Shown: positions 24,370-33,432 of the stretch, one piece after another
How the letters are laid out: the number at the start of each line of letters is the position of its first letter
Numbering within the stretch: position 1 is the first letter of the stretch
NCBI RefSeq assembly: GCF_020164745.1
Contig: NZ_JAIUGV010000018.1
Span: 57,818 to 121,817, forward strand
DNA: 64,000 nucleotides
Direction of reading: 5' to 3'
DNA from: Mesorhizobium sp. ES1-4
Lineage (GTDB): Bacteria > Pseudomonadota > Alphaproteobacteria > Rhizobiales > Rhizobiaceae
Position numbers and translations under genes: made by a program
Notes under the pieces: generated by a model
The model's database searches: none
The model's input: the letters and a program-made list of their open reading frames with translations, nothing else
Told to the model about the DNA's origin: nothing

Positions 24370-25671
24370 TCAGCCCTTGGTCTGTGGTGCGGCCGTAGCG
24401 CCCGCCGGATGCCCGCTGCCACCCTTGTTCTTCTCCAGCACCGCCTCGGTGATCGAGTTCGGCAGCCTGCGCGGCGTCTCGATCAGGCCGAGCACCGGCA
24501 TGACGATCAGGAAGAAGGCGAAGTAGAACAGCGTTGCCATCTGCGCCATGAACACATAGCTGCCTTCCGCCGGCTGCGAGCCCAGCCAGCCAAGCAGGAT
24601 GGCATCGGCCACGAACAGCCAGAAGAACAGCTTGTACCAGGGCCGGTAGACGGCCGAGCGCACCTTGGAAGTGTCGAGCCACGGCACCAGGAACAGCATG
24701 ACGATGGCGCCGAACATGCACAGCACGCCGCCGAGCTTGGAATTGATCGGCCCGACATTGAAGGTGATGGCGCGCAGGATCGCGTAGAACGGCAGGAAAT
24801 ACCATTCCGGAACGATATGGGCCGGCGTCTTCAGCGGGTTGGCGACCGTGTAGTTGTCCGGATGGCCGAGATAGTTCGGCAGATAGAAGACGAAATAGGC
24901 GAAGATAAACAGGAACACGATCATGCCGAACGCGTCCTTGATGGTCGCGTAGGGGGTGAAGGCGACAGTGTCGGTCTTCGACTTGACCTCGATGCCGGTC
25001 GGGTTCGACTGGCCGACGACATGCAGCGCCCAGACATGCAGCACGACGACGCCGGCAATCATGAACGGCAGGAGGTAATGCAGCGCGAAGAAACGGTTCA
25101 GCGTTGGATTGTCGACGGCGAAGCCGCCGAGCAGCAGCTGCTGGATCCAGTCGCCGACCAGCGGAATGGCGCTGAAGAAGCCGGTGATGACAGTGGCGCC
25201 CCAGAAGCTCATCTGCCCCCATGGCAGCACATAGCCCATGAAGCCGGTCGCCATCATCAGGAGATAGATGATGCAGCCCAAGATCCACAGAAGCTCGCGC
25301 GGCGCCTTGTAGGAGCCGTAATAAAGACCGCGGAAGATGTGCAGGTAGACGGCGATGAAGAAGAACGAGGCGCCGTTGGCATGCATGTAGCGCAGCAGCC
25401 ATCCAGAGTTCACGTCGCGCATGATCTTCTCGACCGACCCGAAGGCGAGATTGGTGTCGGCCGTATAGTGCATGGCCAGCACGATGCCGGTCAGGATCTG
25501 CGCCACCAGCATAATCGAGAGAATGCCGCCGAACGTCCACATATAGTTCAGGTTGCGCGGCACCGGATAGGCGATGAAGCTGTCATAGACCATCCTGGGC
25601 AGCGGCATGCGGGCGTCGAACCAGCGTTCGATACCGGTCTTTGGCGTATAGGTCGAGTGTCCCTCGCTCAT
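24370..25671 (-). CDS. petB: Cytochrome b of the bc1 complex
   Basis: This 433-residue integral membrane subunit carries the two b haems and the Qo and Qi sites. Haem-ligand His are present in the second and fourth helices (LRYMHANGASFFF; LPFMIAGVVVLHVWALH). The GYVLPWGQMSFWGATV segment and the PEWYFLP quinol-site motif are also present. An Ala/Gly/Thr-rich tail ends the protein. The start follows petA by 16 bases. The gene is separate from petC, not a petBC fusion of the Bradyrhizobium kind. Confidence 0.97.
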   Translation of the reverse strand: MSEGHSTYTPKTGIERWFDARMPLPRMVYDSFIAYPVPRNLNYMWTFGGILSIMLVAQILTGIVLAMHYTADTNLAFGSVEKIMRDVNSGWLLRYMHANGASFFFIAVYLHIFRGLYYGSYKAPRELLWILGCIIYLLMMATGFMGYVLPWGQMSFWGATVITGFFSAIPLVGDWIQQLLLGGFAVDNPTLNRFFALHYLLPFMIAGVVVLHVWALHVVGQSNPTGIEVKSKTDTVAFTPYATIKDAFGMIVFLFIFAYFVFYLPNYLGHPDNYTVANPLKTPAHIVPEWYFLPFYAILRAITFNVGPINSKLGGVLCMFGAIVMLFLVPWLDTSKVRSAVYRPWYKLFFWLFVADAILLGWLGSQPAEGSYVFMAQMATLFYFAFFLIVMPVLGLIETPRRLPNSITEAVLEKNKGGSGHPAGATAAPQTKG

Positions 25672-25687
25672 CGAAATATCCCCTGCC

Positions 25688-26248
25688 TCAACCGATAAGG
25701 AGTTTGGTATCGGAAATGAATTTGAATACCGGAATCGCCATGTTCTCCGGCGCCGGGCCTTTGCGGATGCGGCCGGCCGTATCGTATTGCGAGCCGTGGC
25801 ACGGGCAGAACCAGCCGCCGAAATCGCCTTCCTGGCCGAGCGGGATGCAGCCCAGATGGGTGCAGACCTGAACCATCACCATCCAGGCTTCCTTGCCGGG
25901 CGTGGTGCGGTTGGCGTCGGTCGCCGGCGCATCGGACGGCAAATTGGCGTTGCGGGCGATCGGATCCTTGAGATCGGAGAGGCTGACGGCCTCGCCCTCC
26001 TTCATTTCCTTCTCGGTGCGGTTGCGCACCACGACCGGCTTGCCGCGCCATTTGACGATCAGCGAGCTGCCAGGCGTCAGCGAGGAAACATCGACCTCGA
26101 CCGAGGCGAGCGCCAGCGTCGAGGCGTCGGGGCGCATCTGGTCGATGAACGGCCAGGCGACGGCACCGGCGCCGACCACGGCGGCCATGCCGGTGGCGAC
26201 GTAGAGAAAATCTCGACGGTTGGGATCGTGGATGTCAGTTGCGCTCAC
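25688..26248 (-). CDS. petA: Rieske iron-sulphur subunit of the bc1 complex
   Basis: This 186-residue subunit begins with a twin-arginine type anchor (RRDFLYVATGMAAVVGAGAVAW) and has the two Rieske loops CTHLGC and CPCHGS, which bind the [2Fe-2S] cluster with two Cys and two His. The frame runs open to an ATG at 26305, but GTG 26248 is preceded by an AAAGGA box and gives the normal protein length, so it was preferred. It is the first gene of the petABC operon. Confidence 0.94.
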   Translation of the reverse strand: MSATDIHDPNRRDFLYVATGMAAVVGAGAVAWPFIDQMRPDASTLALASVEVDVSSLTPGSSLIVKWRGKPVVVRNRTEKEMKEGEAVSLSDLKDPIARNANLPSDAPATDANRTTPGKEAWMVMVQVCTHLGCIPLGQEGDFGGWFCPCHGSQYDTAGRIRKGPAPENMAIPVFKFISDTKLLIG

Positions 26249-26555
26249 GGGTGCCTGATCCTTTCGCCTCTTCCGCGCCGGTGGCCGAGCCTTGTCCCCG
26301 CTCAATCACGCCAACCCGACAGCGCATCGCGCTAGCGGATTCCTCCGGCATTTGGACTTCGGTTTATGCGTGAAGCCCGTTTTTGTCCAGACGGGTGAAG
26401 GCACAAGGGCAGATTGTCGCGGGGACAAAATACCCTCTCGCCCGGCGGGACCGCCATGCCGCGCGAAAGGTGGCTAAACAACCGGGAAACAACCGCAAAT
26501 CCCGCGCTCGGCTTTGCCTCGACACGGGGCATCGGCGTGATCTATCCTTGGCTGC
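26249..26555. other. Divergent promoter region between petA and the cupin gene
   Basis: These 307 bases separate two divergent genes and should hold the promoters of the petABC operon and of the cupin gene. No convincing operator, RNA gene or terminator could be recognised. If petA starts at the upstream ATG, 57 bases of this interval would be coding. Confidence 0.5.
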
Positions 26556-26900
26556 ATGGCGCATGTCATCGATCGCGAGGAATGGGCCGTTCGTTCCGAT
26601 CACTGGAAGGGCGAGCTGCAATGCGGCCCGTATGGCTCAAACTCCTGCCTGATCTTCAACTATCTGCCCGGCGTCGGCGGCGGCCCGCGGCTGCACGCCC
26701 ATCCCTACGCGGAGATCTTCATCATCCGCCAGGGAACCGGCCTGTTCACGGTCGGCGACCAGGAAATCGAGGCCACCGCCGGTCAGATCGTCATCGTGCC
26801 GCCGCACACGCCGCACAAATTCACCAATCTGGGCCCCGGCCCGCTGGAAACGACCGACATCCACGAGAACGGCAGCTTCATCACGGAATGGCTGGAGTGA
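26556..26900 (+). CDS. Small single-domain cupin protein
   Basis: This 114-residue protein is one double-stranded beta-helix. The two cupin motifs are visible: GPRLHAHPYAEIFIIRQGTG (motif 1, with His pair and Glu) and the later PPHTPHKFTNLG (motif 2 His). A metal ion is therefore likely. No signal peptide or fused domain is present. It is divergent from petA and convergent with the small DUF6665-like gene. Its substrate cannot be deduced. Confidence 0.87.
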   Translation: MAHVIDREEWAVRSDHWKGELQCGPYGSNSCLIFNYLPGVGGGPRLHAHPYAEIFIIRQGTGLFTVGDQEIEATAGQIVIVPPHTPHKFTNLGPGPLETTDIHENGSFITEWLE

Positions 26901-26923
26901 TCGCCAAAAAACACTGAACCGCG

Positions 26924-27235
26924 CTACGCGGCGCCGAGCCTCACCAGCACCGCCCTGGGGATGTTGTATTCGCGGATGACGGCATCGTGCTTTCGAAGGC
27001 CGCACAGTTCGCGCTGGATGAAATAGGCGTGAACGGCCACGGCAGCCTCCTTGAGAAGCAGGGCACGCAGGTCCTCGTCGGCATTGCCGGTTAGCCGGGC
27101 CAGCGTTTCCTCGACCTTTTGACCGGCGCGCCCGAGTGCCGCCGCCTTTTCGGCGAGGATTTCATGGCCGAGCGCGTCGAAAGCGGCTTCGGCGGCGGAA
27201 GCGCCTGCAAGATGAGATGGCGGACGCAAGGACAT
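26924..27235 (-). CDS. Small alpha-helical protein (DUF6665-like)
   Basis: This 103-residue protein is predicted largely helical, with an Ala/Leu/Glu-rich middle (HEILAEKAAALGRAGQKVEETL) and a conserved-looking C-terminus REYNIPRAVLVRLG. It resembles small uncharacterised rhizobial proteins of the DUF6665 type; that name is from memory and should be checked. A longer frame reaches 27322, but ATG 27235 lies one base from the stop of the upstream acetyltransferase, fitting coupled translation. Function unknown. Confidence 0.7.
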   Translation of the reverse strand: MSLRPPSHLAGASAAEAAFDALGHEILAEKAAALGRAGQKVEETLARLTGNADEDLRALLLKEAAVAVHAYFIQRELCGLRKHDAVIREYNIPRAVLVRLGAA

Positions 27236-27236
27236 T

Positions 27237-27728
27237 TCAGTTCCTCTTCCCGAACACCATGCGGTGGGTGACGAATTCTTCGCCTTCCACGCGCTGAAAG
27301 CCAAGCCGTTCATAAAAGCCAAAGGCCTCCCGCGGCGCGCGGGTGTTCAGCACGGCGAAGTATTGGCGCGCCCGACCGACAACGGTCTCGACCAGCACGC
27401 GGCCAAGCCCGGCGCGGCGGTGGTGCGCGCTGACGAACAGGTGCCGGACCCGGCCTTGGTCCCTTCCCTCGAAATAGGGATCGATGTTCAGCCCGCATAC
27501 GCCGGCCAGTTCGGCGCCATGCCATGCCCCGAACAGCGCCTCCCCCCGCTTCAGGAACTTGTTGCGGCCGCTTGCCCAGCCATCGCCCAGGCGCACCAGC
27601 ATCCAGTAGCCTTCCAGCCGGCTCTCTTTCTTCAACGCGTCGAAGGCGGCCACAGTTGGCCGCAAACGCTTGAGCACATAGCCGATCTTCGGGCCGATCT
27701 CCGGGCCTGCCTCTGGCGATTCACCCAT
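27237..27728 (-). CDS. GNAT-family N-acetyltransferase
   Basis: This 163-residue protein has the acetyl-CoA binding signature of the GNAT fold: VRHLFVSAHHRRAGLGRVLVETVV, with the R/Q-x-x-G-x-G/A loop as RRAGLG. The C-terminal FGFYERLGFQRVEG segment is also typical. The frame extends to 27845 through the overlapping ABC gene, so ATG 27728 was taken. It sits between the ABC exporter gene, from which it is separated by four bases, and the DUF6665-like gene. The acetylated substrate is unknown. Confidence 0.88.
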   Translation of the reverse strand: MGESPEAGPEIGPKIGYVLKRLRPTVAAFDALKKESRLEGYWMLVRLGDGWASGRNKFLKRGEALFGAWHGAELAGVCGLNIDPYFEGRDQGRVRHLFVSAHHRRAGLGRVLVETVVGRARQYFAVLNTRAPREAFGFYERLGFQRVEGEEFVTHRMVFGKRN

Positions 27729-27732
27729 GCGC

Positions 27733-29616
27733 CTACTCCGCCGGCCGCGTCTCTTCCAGCACGCTTTCCTCATGATAGAGGAAACCGCCGGACTGGCGCT
27801 TCCATAGCCGGGCATAGAGCCCGTCGAGCGCCACCAGCTCGTCATGCGTGCCTTGCTCGACGATGCGGCCGCCGTCGAGCACCACGAGACGATCGAGCGC
27901 CGCGATGGTCGACAGCCGGTGGGCGATGGCGATGACCGTCTTGTTCTCCATCAGCCGCGTCAGATTCTCCTGGATCGCCGCCTCGATGTCGGAATCGAGC
28001 GCCGACGTCGCCTCGTCGAGAATCAGGATCGGCGCGTCCTTGAGGAAGACGCGGGCGATCGCCACGCGCTGGCGCTGGCCGCCCGACAGTTTGACGCCGC
28101 GTTCGCCGACAAAGGCCTCGTAGCCCTGGCGGTCCCTGTTGTCGCGCAGGGTCAGGATGAATTCGTGGGCCTCGGCCTTCTTCGCCGCCGCGATCACCTG
28201 CGCGTCGGTGGCGTCGGGCATGCCGAGCTTGATGTTGTCGCGCAGCGAACGGTGGAACAGGGCCGTGTCCTGGCTGACGACGCCGATATTGGCGCGCAGC
28301 GAGTTCTGCGTCACCTCGGCAACGTCCTGGCCGTCGATGGTGATCTGGCCACTTTCGAGGTCGTAGAGCCGCAGGATCAGGTTGGCCAACGTCGTCTTGC
28401 CGGCGCCCGATGGCCCGACCAGCCCGACCTTTTCGCCGGGCTTGACCACGAGGTCGATGCCGTTGAGCACGCCGAACCCCTTGCCGTAGTGGAATTCGAC
28501 CTTCTTCACGTCGATGCGCCCTCCCGTGACGACCAGTTCTTTCGCGTCCGGTGCATCGGTCAGGCCGAGCGGCTGCGAGATCAGCGCCTTGGAGTTCTCC
28601 AGCACGCCGAGATTCCGCAAGATGCCGTTCATCTGCATCATCAATCGGCCAAGCAGCATGTTGAGCCGCAGCACCAGGCTGAGCGTGAAGGCGACGGCGC
28701 CGACGGTGATCGAACCCTCGACCCAGAGATAGACGGCAAAGCAGCCGATCGCCGTGATCATGATCCCTGAAAGCGTCGTCAGCGCTATGCGCACGCCGGT
28801 CAGCCGGCGGGTGAAGGGCCGCAGCGCGTCGAGATAGATGTCGAAACCGTTCCTGATGTAGCGGTCGTCGCCATCGGCCGCGAACAGTTTCAGCGTCTGC
28901 ACGTTGGAATAGGAATCCACGATCCGCCCATTGATCATCGAGCCCGCCTCGGCGGTAGCCTCGGCGTGCTTGCGGATCGCCGGCAAATAGCGCCTGGCCA
29001 GAAAGCCGAAGGCCGTGATCCAGACCACCACCAGCGCCGCCAGCCTGAGATCGAGCCCGGCGACCAGCGCCAAGGTCGTCACCGTATAGACGATCATGAA
29101 CCAGACGACCTCGATAAAACTCTCCATCAGATCGCCGGTCGCTTGCCCGGCCTGCCAGACTTTCGTCGCGATCCGGCCGGCAAAATCGTTCTGAAAAAAG
29201 GCATAGGACTGGCGCGAGACATGCCGGTGCGCCTGCCACCGCACCAGATTATAGAAGCCGGGCGTGATCGTCTGTTCGTCGACCAGCGCCGACAGGCCCA
29301 CGACCACGGTGCGGATGACCAGCACCACGGCGGCCATGAACACCAGTTCGGGGCCGGCGGCGCTCCACAGCGCGTGCCAACTGCGCTCGCCGGGAAGCTG
29401 GTCGAGAATATCGACCAGCCGCCCGACGAAATAGAACAAGCCTGCCTCGACCAGCGGCGCGATGCCGCCAATGACCAGCATGGCGAAGAAGGCGAACTTC
29501 GCCTGGCCGACATAGTGCCAGAGAAAACCGCCGACGCTGGACGGTGGCCGAAGATTCGCCGGCTCCCTGAACGGATAGACCCAGCTCTCGAACCAGCGAT
29601 AGATGGCTGTCATCAT
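27733..29616 (-). CDS. ABC exporter half-transporter (TMD-NBD fusion), second of a tandem pair
   Basis: This 627-residue membrane protein fuses a six-helix exporter domain (about 30-330) to a nucleotide-binding domain (about 360-600). Walker A is GPSGAGKTT, the signature is LSGGQRQR, Walker B is ILILDEATSALDS, and the H-loop is IAHRLST. It starts about 11 bases after the stop of a paralogous exporter gene, so the two may work as a heterodimer or as separate homodimers. Such half-transporters move lipids, drugs or peptides. The longer frame to 29763 overlaps the upstream gene and was rejected; tandem ATG codons at 29616 and 29613 are possible. Confidence 0.92.
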   Translation of the reverse strand: MMTAIYRWFESWVYPFREPANLRPPSSVGGFLWHYVGQAKFAFFAMLVIGGIAPLVEAGLFYFVGRLVDILDQLPGERSWHALWSAAGPELVFMAAVVLVIRTVVVGLSALVDEQTITPGFYNLVRWQAHRHVSRQSYAFFQNDFAGRIATKVWQAGQATGDLMESFIEVVWFMIVYTVTTLALVAGLDLRLAALVVVWITAFGFLARRYLPAIRKHAEATAEAGSMINGRIVDSYSNVQTLKLFAADGDDRYIRNGFDIYLDALRPFTRRLTGVRIALTTLSGIMITAIGCFAVYLWVEGSITVGAVAFTLSLVLRLNMLLGRLMMQMNGILRNLGVLENSKALISQPLGLTDAPDAKELVVTGGRIDVKKVEFHYGKGFGVLNGIDLVVKPGEKVGLVGPSGAGKTTLANLILRLYDLESGQITIDGQDVAEVTQNSLRANIGVVSQDTALFHRSLRDNIKLGMPDATDAQVIAAAKKAEAHEFILTLRDNRDRQGYEAFVGERGVKLSGGQRQRVAIARVFLKDAPILILDEATSALDSDIEAAIQENLTRLMENKTVIAIAHRLSTIAALDRLVVLDGGRIVEQGTHDELVALDGLYARLWKRQSGGFLYHEESVLEETRPAE

Positions 29617-29626
29617 GCGGCGGCCA

Positions 29627-31528
29627 TCATTCTGCGGCTTGCCCCTTTGCGCCGATGTCGTCGGCAACACTATCGTTGGCGGCGTCGACCGGGCCGTCCT
29701 CGAGCAGGAACCCGCCCGACTGGCGCTGCCAGAGTTGCGCGTAGAGTCCGCCTCTGGCGACAAGTTCCTCGTGCGAACCCTCCTCGATGACGCGGCCCTG
29801 ATCCATCACGACGAGCCTGTCCATCGCCGCGATGGTCGACAGCCGGTGCGCGATGGCGATGACGGTCTTGCCCTGCATGAGCTTGTAGAGATTCTCCTGG
29901 ATGGCGGCTTCCGCCTCGGAATCGAGCGCCGACGTCGCCTCGTCGAGGATAAGTATAGGCGCGTCCTTCAGCATAACGCGAGCAATGGCGATGCGTTGCC
30001 GCTGGCCGCCGGACAGTTTGACGCCGCGATCGCCGACATAGGCGTCGAAGCCTTTCCGGCCGCTATGGTCCGAAAGCCCCGATATGAAATCCAGCGCCTC
30101 GGCCCGCCGCGCCGCCTCGACAAGCATGTCATCGCTGGCATCGGGCCGGCCATAGAGAATGTTCTCGCGCACCGAACGATGCAGCAGCGAGGTATCCTGT
30201 GTGACCATGCCGATCTGGGCGCGCAGCGAGTCCTGCTGCACGCCGGCGATCTCCTGGCCGTCGATCAGGATCCGGCCGGACTCCAGGTCGTAGAAGCGCA
30301 GGAGGAGATTGACCAGCGTCGACTTGCCGGCGCCCGAGCGGCCGACGATGCCGACCTTCTCGCCCGGCTTCACCACCAGCGACAGGTTTTCGATGACGCC
30401 CCTCTGCTTGCCGTAGTGGAAGCGGATGTCCTCGAAACGGATATTGCCTTCGCAAACGCTGATCTCCTTCGCATCCGGCCTGTCCTCGACGAGGCGCGGC
30501 AGCGAGATGGAGGCAATGCCGTCCTGCACCGTGCCGACATTCTCGAACAGGCCCGACATCTCCCACATGATCCATTGCGACATGCCCCACATCCGCAGCA
30601 CCAGGCCGACGACCACGGCGACCGCGCCGATCGTCACCGCTTGCCCCATCCACAGCCACAGCGAGATCGCGGTGACCGAGAACAGCAGCAGCGCGTTCAG
30701 TATGTAGAGCGAGCCGGACAGCACCGTCACCAGCCGCATCGACCGGTAGACGGTGTCGAGGAAGCCCATCATGCCTTCCCTGGCGAAGGCGGCCTCGCGA
30801 CGCGAATGGGAAAACAGCTTGACCGTCTGGATGTTGGTGTAGCTGTCGACGACGCGGCCGGTCATGGTCGAGCGCGCATTGGCCTGTTCCTCGCCGACCT
30901 TGCCCAGGCGCGGGATGAAAAAGCGCAGCAACAGGATATAGCCCACTATCCAGACACCCAGCGGCGCGGCCAGCCGCCAGTCGGCCGAACCGACGATCAG
31001 CAGCATGCCGAGGAAATAGACGATGACGTAGTTCAGGACGTCGATCACCTTGATGACGCATTCGCGCACGGCGAGCGCCGTCTGCATCAGCTTGGTGGCG
31101 ATGCGGCCGGCGAACTCGTCCTGATAGAAGCTCATCGACTGCTTGAGCAGGTAGCGGTGCACCTGCCAGCGGATGCGCATGGGATAGTTGCCCATCAGCG
31201 TCTGCTGGTTGAGCAGCGAATGCAGCCAGACCGTGCCGGGCAGCGCGAACAACACGATGAAGGCCATACCGGCGAGCTTCCAGCCCTCCGTCTGCAGGAA
31301 GGTCTCGCGATTCTGCCCCGACAGCCAATCGACGATGCGGCCGAGGAAGCCGAACATCCACACTTCCGCGATGGCGATGGCCGCCACCAGCGCCGCATCG
31401 ACCAGGATATAAGGCCATGCCCCGCGCGTATAATGCAGGCAGAAGGCAACCAGCGTCCTGGGCGGCTCGACCGGTTCCGCGGCCGGGAACGGATCGAGCC
31501 TTCTTTCAAACCAGCTAAACAACAACAT
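29627..31528 (-). CDS. ABC exporter half-transporter (TMD-NBD fusion), first of a tandem pair
   Basis: This 633-residue exporter has the same layout as its downstream neighbour: membrane domain about 30-330, then an ATPase domain with Walker A GRSGAGKST, signature LSGGQRQR and Walker B ILILDEATSALDS. The two share long blocks such as FAGRIATK and LRFYDLESG, which indicates an old tandem duplication rather than a recent one. Both ATPase sites keep all catalytic residues, so the pair is not a degenerate-site heterodimer of the TM287/288 kind. The transported substrate is unknown. Confidence 0.93.
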   Translation of the reverse strand: MLLFSWFERRLDPFPAAEPVEPPRTLVAFCLHYTRGAWPYILVDAALVAAIAIAEVWMFGFLGRIVDWLSGQNRETFLQTEGWKLAGMAFIVLFALPGTVWLHSLLNQQTLMGNYPMRIRWQVHRYLLKQSMSFYQDEFAGRIATKLMQTALAVRECVIKVIDVLNYVIVYFLGMLLIVGSADWRLAAPLGVWIVGYILLLRFFIPRLGKVGEEQANARSTMTGRVVDSYTNIQTVKLFSHSRREAAFAREGMMGFLDTVYRSMRLVTVLSGSLYILNALLLFSVTAISLWLWMGQAVTIGAVAVVVGLVLRMWGMSQWIMWEMSGLFENVGTVQDGIASISLPRLVEDRPDAKEISVCEGNIRFEDIRFHYGKQRGVIENLSLVVKPGEKVGIVGRSGAGKSTLVNLLLRFYDLESGRILIDGQEIAGVQQDSLRAQIGMVTQDTSLLHRSVRENILYGRPDASDDMLVEAARRAEALDFISGLSDHSGRKGFDAYVGDRGVKLSGGQRQRIAIARVMLKDAPILILDEATSALDSEAEAAIQENLYKLMQGKTVIAIAHRLSTIAAMDRLVVMDQGRVIEEGSHEELVARGGLYAQLWQRQSGGFLLEDGPVDAANDSVADDIGAKGQAAE

Positions 31529-31555
31529 AGGTCATGCCTGTGAAATCTGTTCCGC

Positions 31556-32113
31556 TTACGCGGCTTGGAGACGTACAAAGTCCTCGGACCGCATGGCGTC
31601 GTGGGCCGACGGTCCGGAATCATCCGGACCGTCGGCCCTGCTTCGCGCAGTATAGGGGCTCACGGGCTTTTCGCCGACTGGCTCTTTCGACGATCCTGAC
31701 GGCGCGGCGCCGATAGTCCGGATCTTCGCGCCGGGCCGGATCAGCCGGATGATCCGGCGCACCAGCGACGGCCGGCTCGGATCGGGAACCGCGTGCGAGA
31801 AATCGACATCCGGCAGCATGCCGCGATGCGGACGGCGGCGGACTTCGGCATGGACCGCCGAAGAATAGGTTTCACCGATCAGCAGCGCCCAGGTCGGCAT
31901 CCGGTGGATATGCAGGCTCCTCGAGCCTGGAATTCTGTAGGGATCGAACATCGGTCCGTCCTCCGTGTGAAAATAGAGATGAAAAGGCGAAGCAATGTCG
32001 TCCGCCGGCATTCGGCCGGAGGCGCGGTCTGCATCGGTTTGGATATGACTGAAGGTATCGGTCCGGACACGCTCAGTTGAGGCGTTCAGCCCCTTGGACT
32101 TCTTGAAAAACAT
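31556..32113 (-). CDS. Hypothetical protein, Arg/Pro/Ser-rich C-terminus
   Basis: This 185-residue frame has an N-terminal half with ordered-looking strands (SRSLHIHRMPTWALLIGETYSSAVHAEV) and a disordered Arg/Ser/Pro-rich C-terminal third. No family was recognised. The ATG at 32113 is preceded by an AAAGGAAT box, and no opposite-strand gene competes. The middle part could be a small surface or DNA-associated domain, but nothing supports either. It ends 27 bases before the ABC exporter's start and may be co-transcribed with it. Confidence 0.55.
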   Translation of the reverse strand: MFFKKSKGLNASTERVRTDTFSHIQTDADRASGRMPADDIASPFHLYFHTEDGPMFDPYRIPGSRSLHIHRMPTWALLIGETYSSAVHAEVRRRPHRGMLPDVDFSHAVPDPSRPSLVRRIIRLIRPGAKIRTIGAAPSGSSKEPVGEKPVSPYTARSRADGPDDSGPSAHDAMRSEDFVRLQAA

Positions 32114-32397
32114 CGCGGGATTCCTTTGACGGCCGAAAAGACGTTTCGGCGGGAATCGGTGCGATCAAGTCTTAGAGTGTCAGGAGAATCGTCGTACCGA
32201 AACCGCCGCGGGGCATACTGGCCCCCTGGAGAGGTGTAGGATGTGCATGGTCATCATGAATTACCCCTCCATCGGTTCGGGTTGACAATGCCGGTCGTAT
32301 ACCGGACTTCGCAGAATATGGCCACCCGCAGGTCCAGGAATTTCCAAAACCAGGAAGCCGCTGTGGCCGATCTGCCACTTATTAGAAGGACGCGGAA

Positions 32398-32856
32398 GTG
32401 AACCATGGTTTCCGCATCGCGCTCTACCAGCCTGACATTGCCGGCAATACCGGAACAATCCTGCGCTTCGCCGCTTGCCTCGGGCTTGGCGTCGACATCA
32501 TCGAGCCGGCCGGCTTTCCGCTCTCCGACAAGGCGCTCAGGCGCGCCGGCATGGACTACCTCGAAATGGCCGCCCTGACCCGGCATGTCGACTGGAACGC
32601 CTTCGAGGAATGGCGCAAGGCCGGCGCGCGCCGGTTGGTGCTTATGTCGACCAAGGCCACCATAGGCTATACCAGCTTCAGCTTCGCCGACGGCGACATA
32701 TTGCTGTTCGGCCGCGAATCCGCGGGCGTGCCGGATCCAGTCCATCAGGCGGCGGACGCACGGCTGATCATCCCCATGCAAGGCACCGCGCGCAGCATCA
32801 ACGTCGCGCTTTCCGTGGCCATGGTGGCGGGCGAAGCCATCCGGCAGCTCCGATAG
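32398..32856 (+). CDS. trmL: tRNA (cytidine(34)-2'-O)-methyltransferase TrmL
   Basis: This 152-residue SPOUT-class enzyme methylates the wobble ribose of tRNA-Leu anticodons. It begins RIALYQPDIAGNTGTILRFAA, continues LDIIEPAGFPLSDKALRRAGMDYLE-like sequence, and carries the trefoil-knot loops LLFGRESAGVPDPVH and IPMQGTARSINVALSVA. The start is GTG. It stands alone upstream of the divergently unrelated soxR gene; about 280 bases separate it from the hypothetical gene on its left. Confidence 0.95.
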   Translation: MNHGFRIALYQPDIAGNTGTILRFAACLGLGVDIIEPAGFPLSDKALRRAGMDYLEMAALTRHVDWNAFEEWRKAGARRLVLMSTKATIGYTSFSFADGDILLFGRESAGVPDPVHQAADARLIIPMQGTARSINVALSVAMVAGEAIRQLR

Positions 32857-32948
32857 GGGATCGCCGGCAGCGCCATCCGCGGTAATTTTTGCCCAGGCAC
32901 ACATCCGCCCCTCCTTCGTTTGCACATCGAGGCTTTCTTGGCTACAAG

Positions 32949-32964
32949 CTCAACTTAACTTGAG
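32949..32964. promoter_or_regulatory. SoxR-box-like operator upstream of soxR
   Basis: CTCAACTTAACTTGAG is an imperfect 16-bp inverted repeat (14 of 16 positions symmetric) lying 22 bases before the soxR ATG. It resembles the SoxR operator CCTCAAGTTAACTTGAGG, which suggests autoregulation. Confidence 0.6.
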
Positions 32965-32985
32965 GTCAAGCGGAAAAGTGCGAAA

Positions 32986-33432
32986 ATGGCGCCAGTAACG
33001 GAATTGACGGTCGGCCAGGTGGCTGCGCGCAGCGGCGTGGCGGTGTCGGCGCTGCATTTCTACGAGACGCGCGGTCTGATCCGCAGCCATCGCACGGCAG
33101 GCAACCAACGCCGCTACGGCCGCGACGTGCTGCGCCGGGTGGCGATCATCAAGGTTGCGCAGGAGGTCGGCATTTCGCTTGCTGAAATCAGTGCGGCCCT
33201 TGAATCTTTACCTGAAGGCCGCACGCCGACGCGCGAGGATTGGAATCTGCTTTCAACGGCTTGGCGCGATAGCCTCGATCAGAAAATCAGCCAGCTAAAG
33301 AAGCTGCGCGACGGGTTGACCGACTGCATCGGCTGCGGCTGCATGTCGATCGACAAATGCCCGCTCAGGAACAAGGGGGATCGGTTGGCAAGCGAAGGAA
33401 CGGGCGCGAGGCGCCTGTTGGTCGAGCGTTAA
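32986..33432 (+). CDS. soxR: Redox-sensitive MerR-family regulator SoxR
   Basis: This 148-residue regulator has the MerR winged helix (TVGQVAARSGVAVSALHFYETRGLI), a dimerisation helix, and a C-terminal cluster CIGCGCMSIDKC. The CX2CXCX5C spacing is that of SoxR, where it binds a [2Fe-2S] cluster sensed by redox-cycling agents or superoxide. No soxS is nearby, as usual outside enterics; targets are probably few exporters or monooxygenases. Its stop overlaps the stop of the convergent small gene on the other strand. Confidence 0.93.
   Translation: MAPVTELTVGQVAARSGVAVSALHFYETRGLIRSHRTAGNQRRYGRDVLRRVAIIKVAQEVGISLAEISAALESLPEGRTPTREDWNLLSTAWRDSLDQKISQLKKLRDGLTDCIGCGCMSIDKCPLRNKGDRLASEGTGARRLLVER

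Noticed and set aside
29603..31543. 646-codon plus-strand open frame opposite the first ABC exporter
   Set aside because: The minus-strand product has complete ABC motifs; the plus frame has none and covers the same bases.
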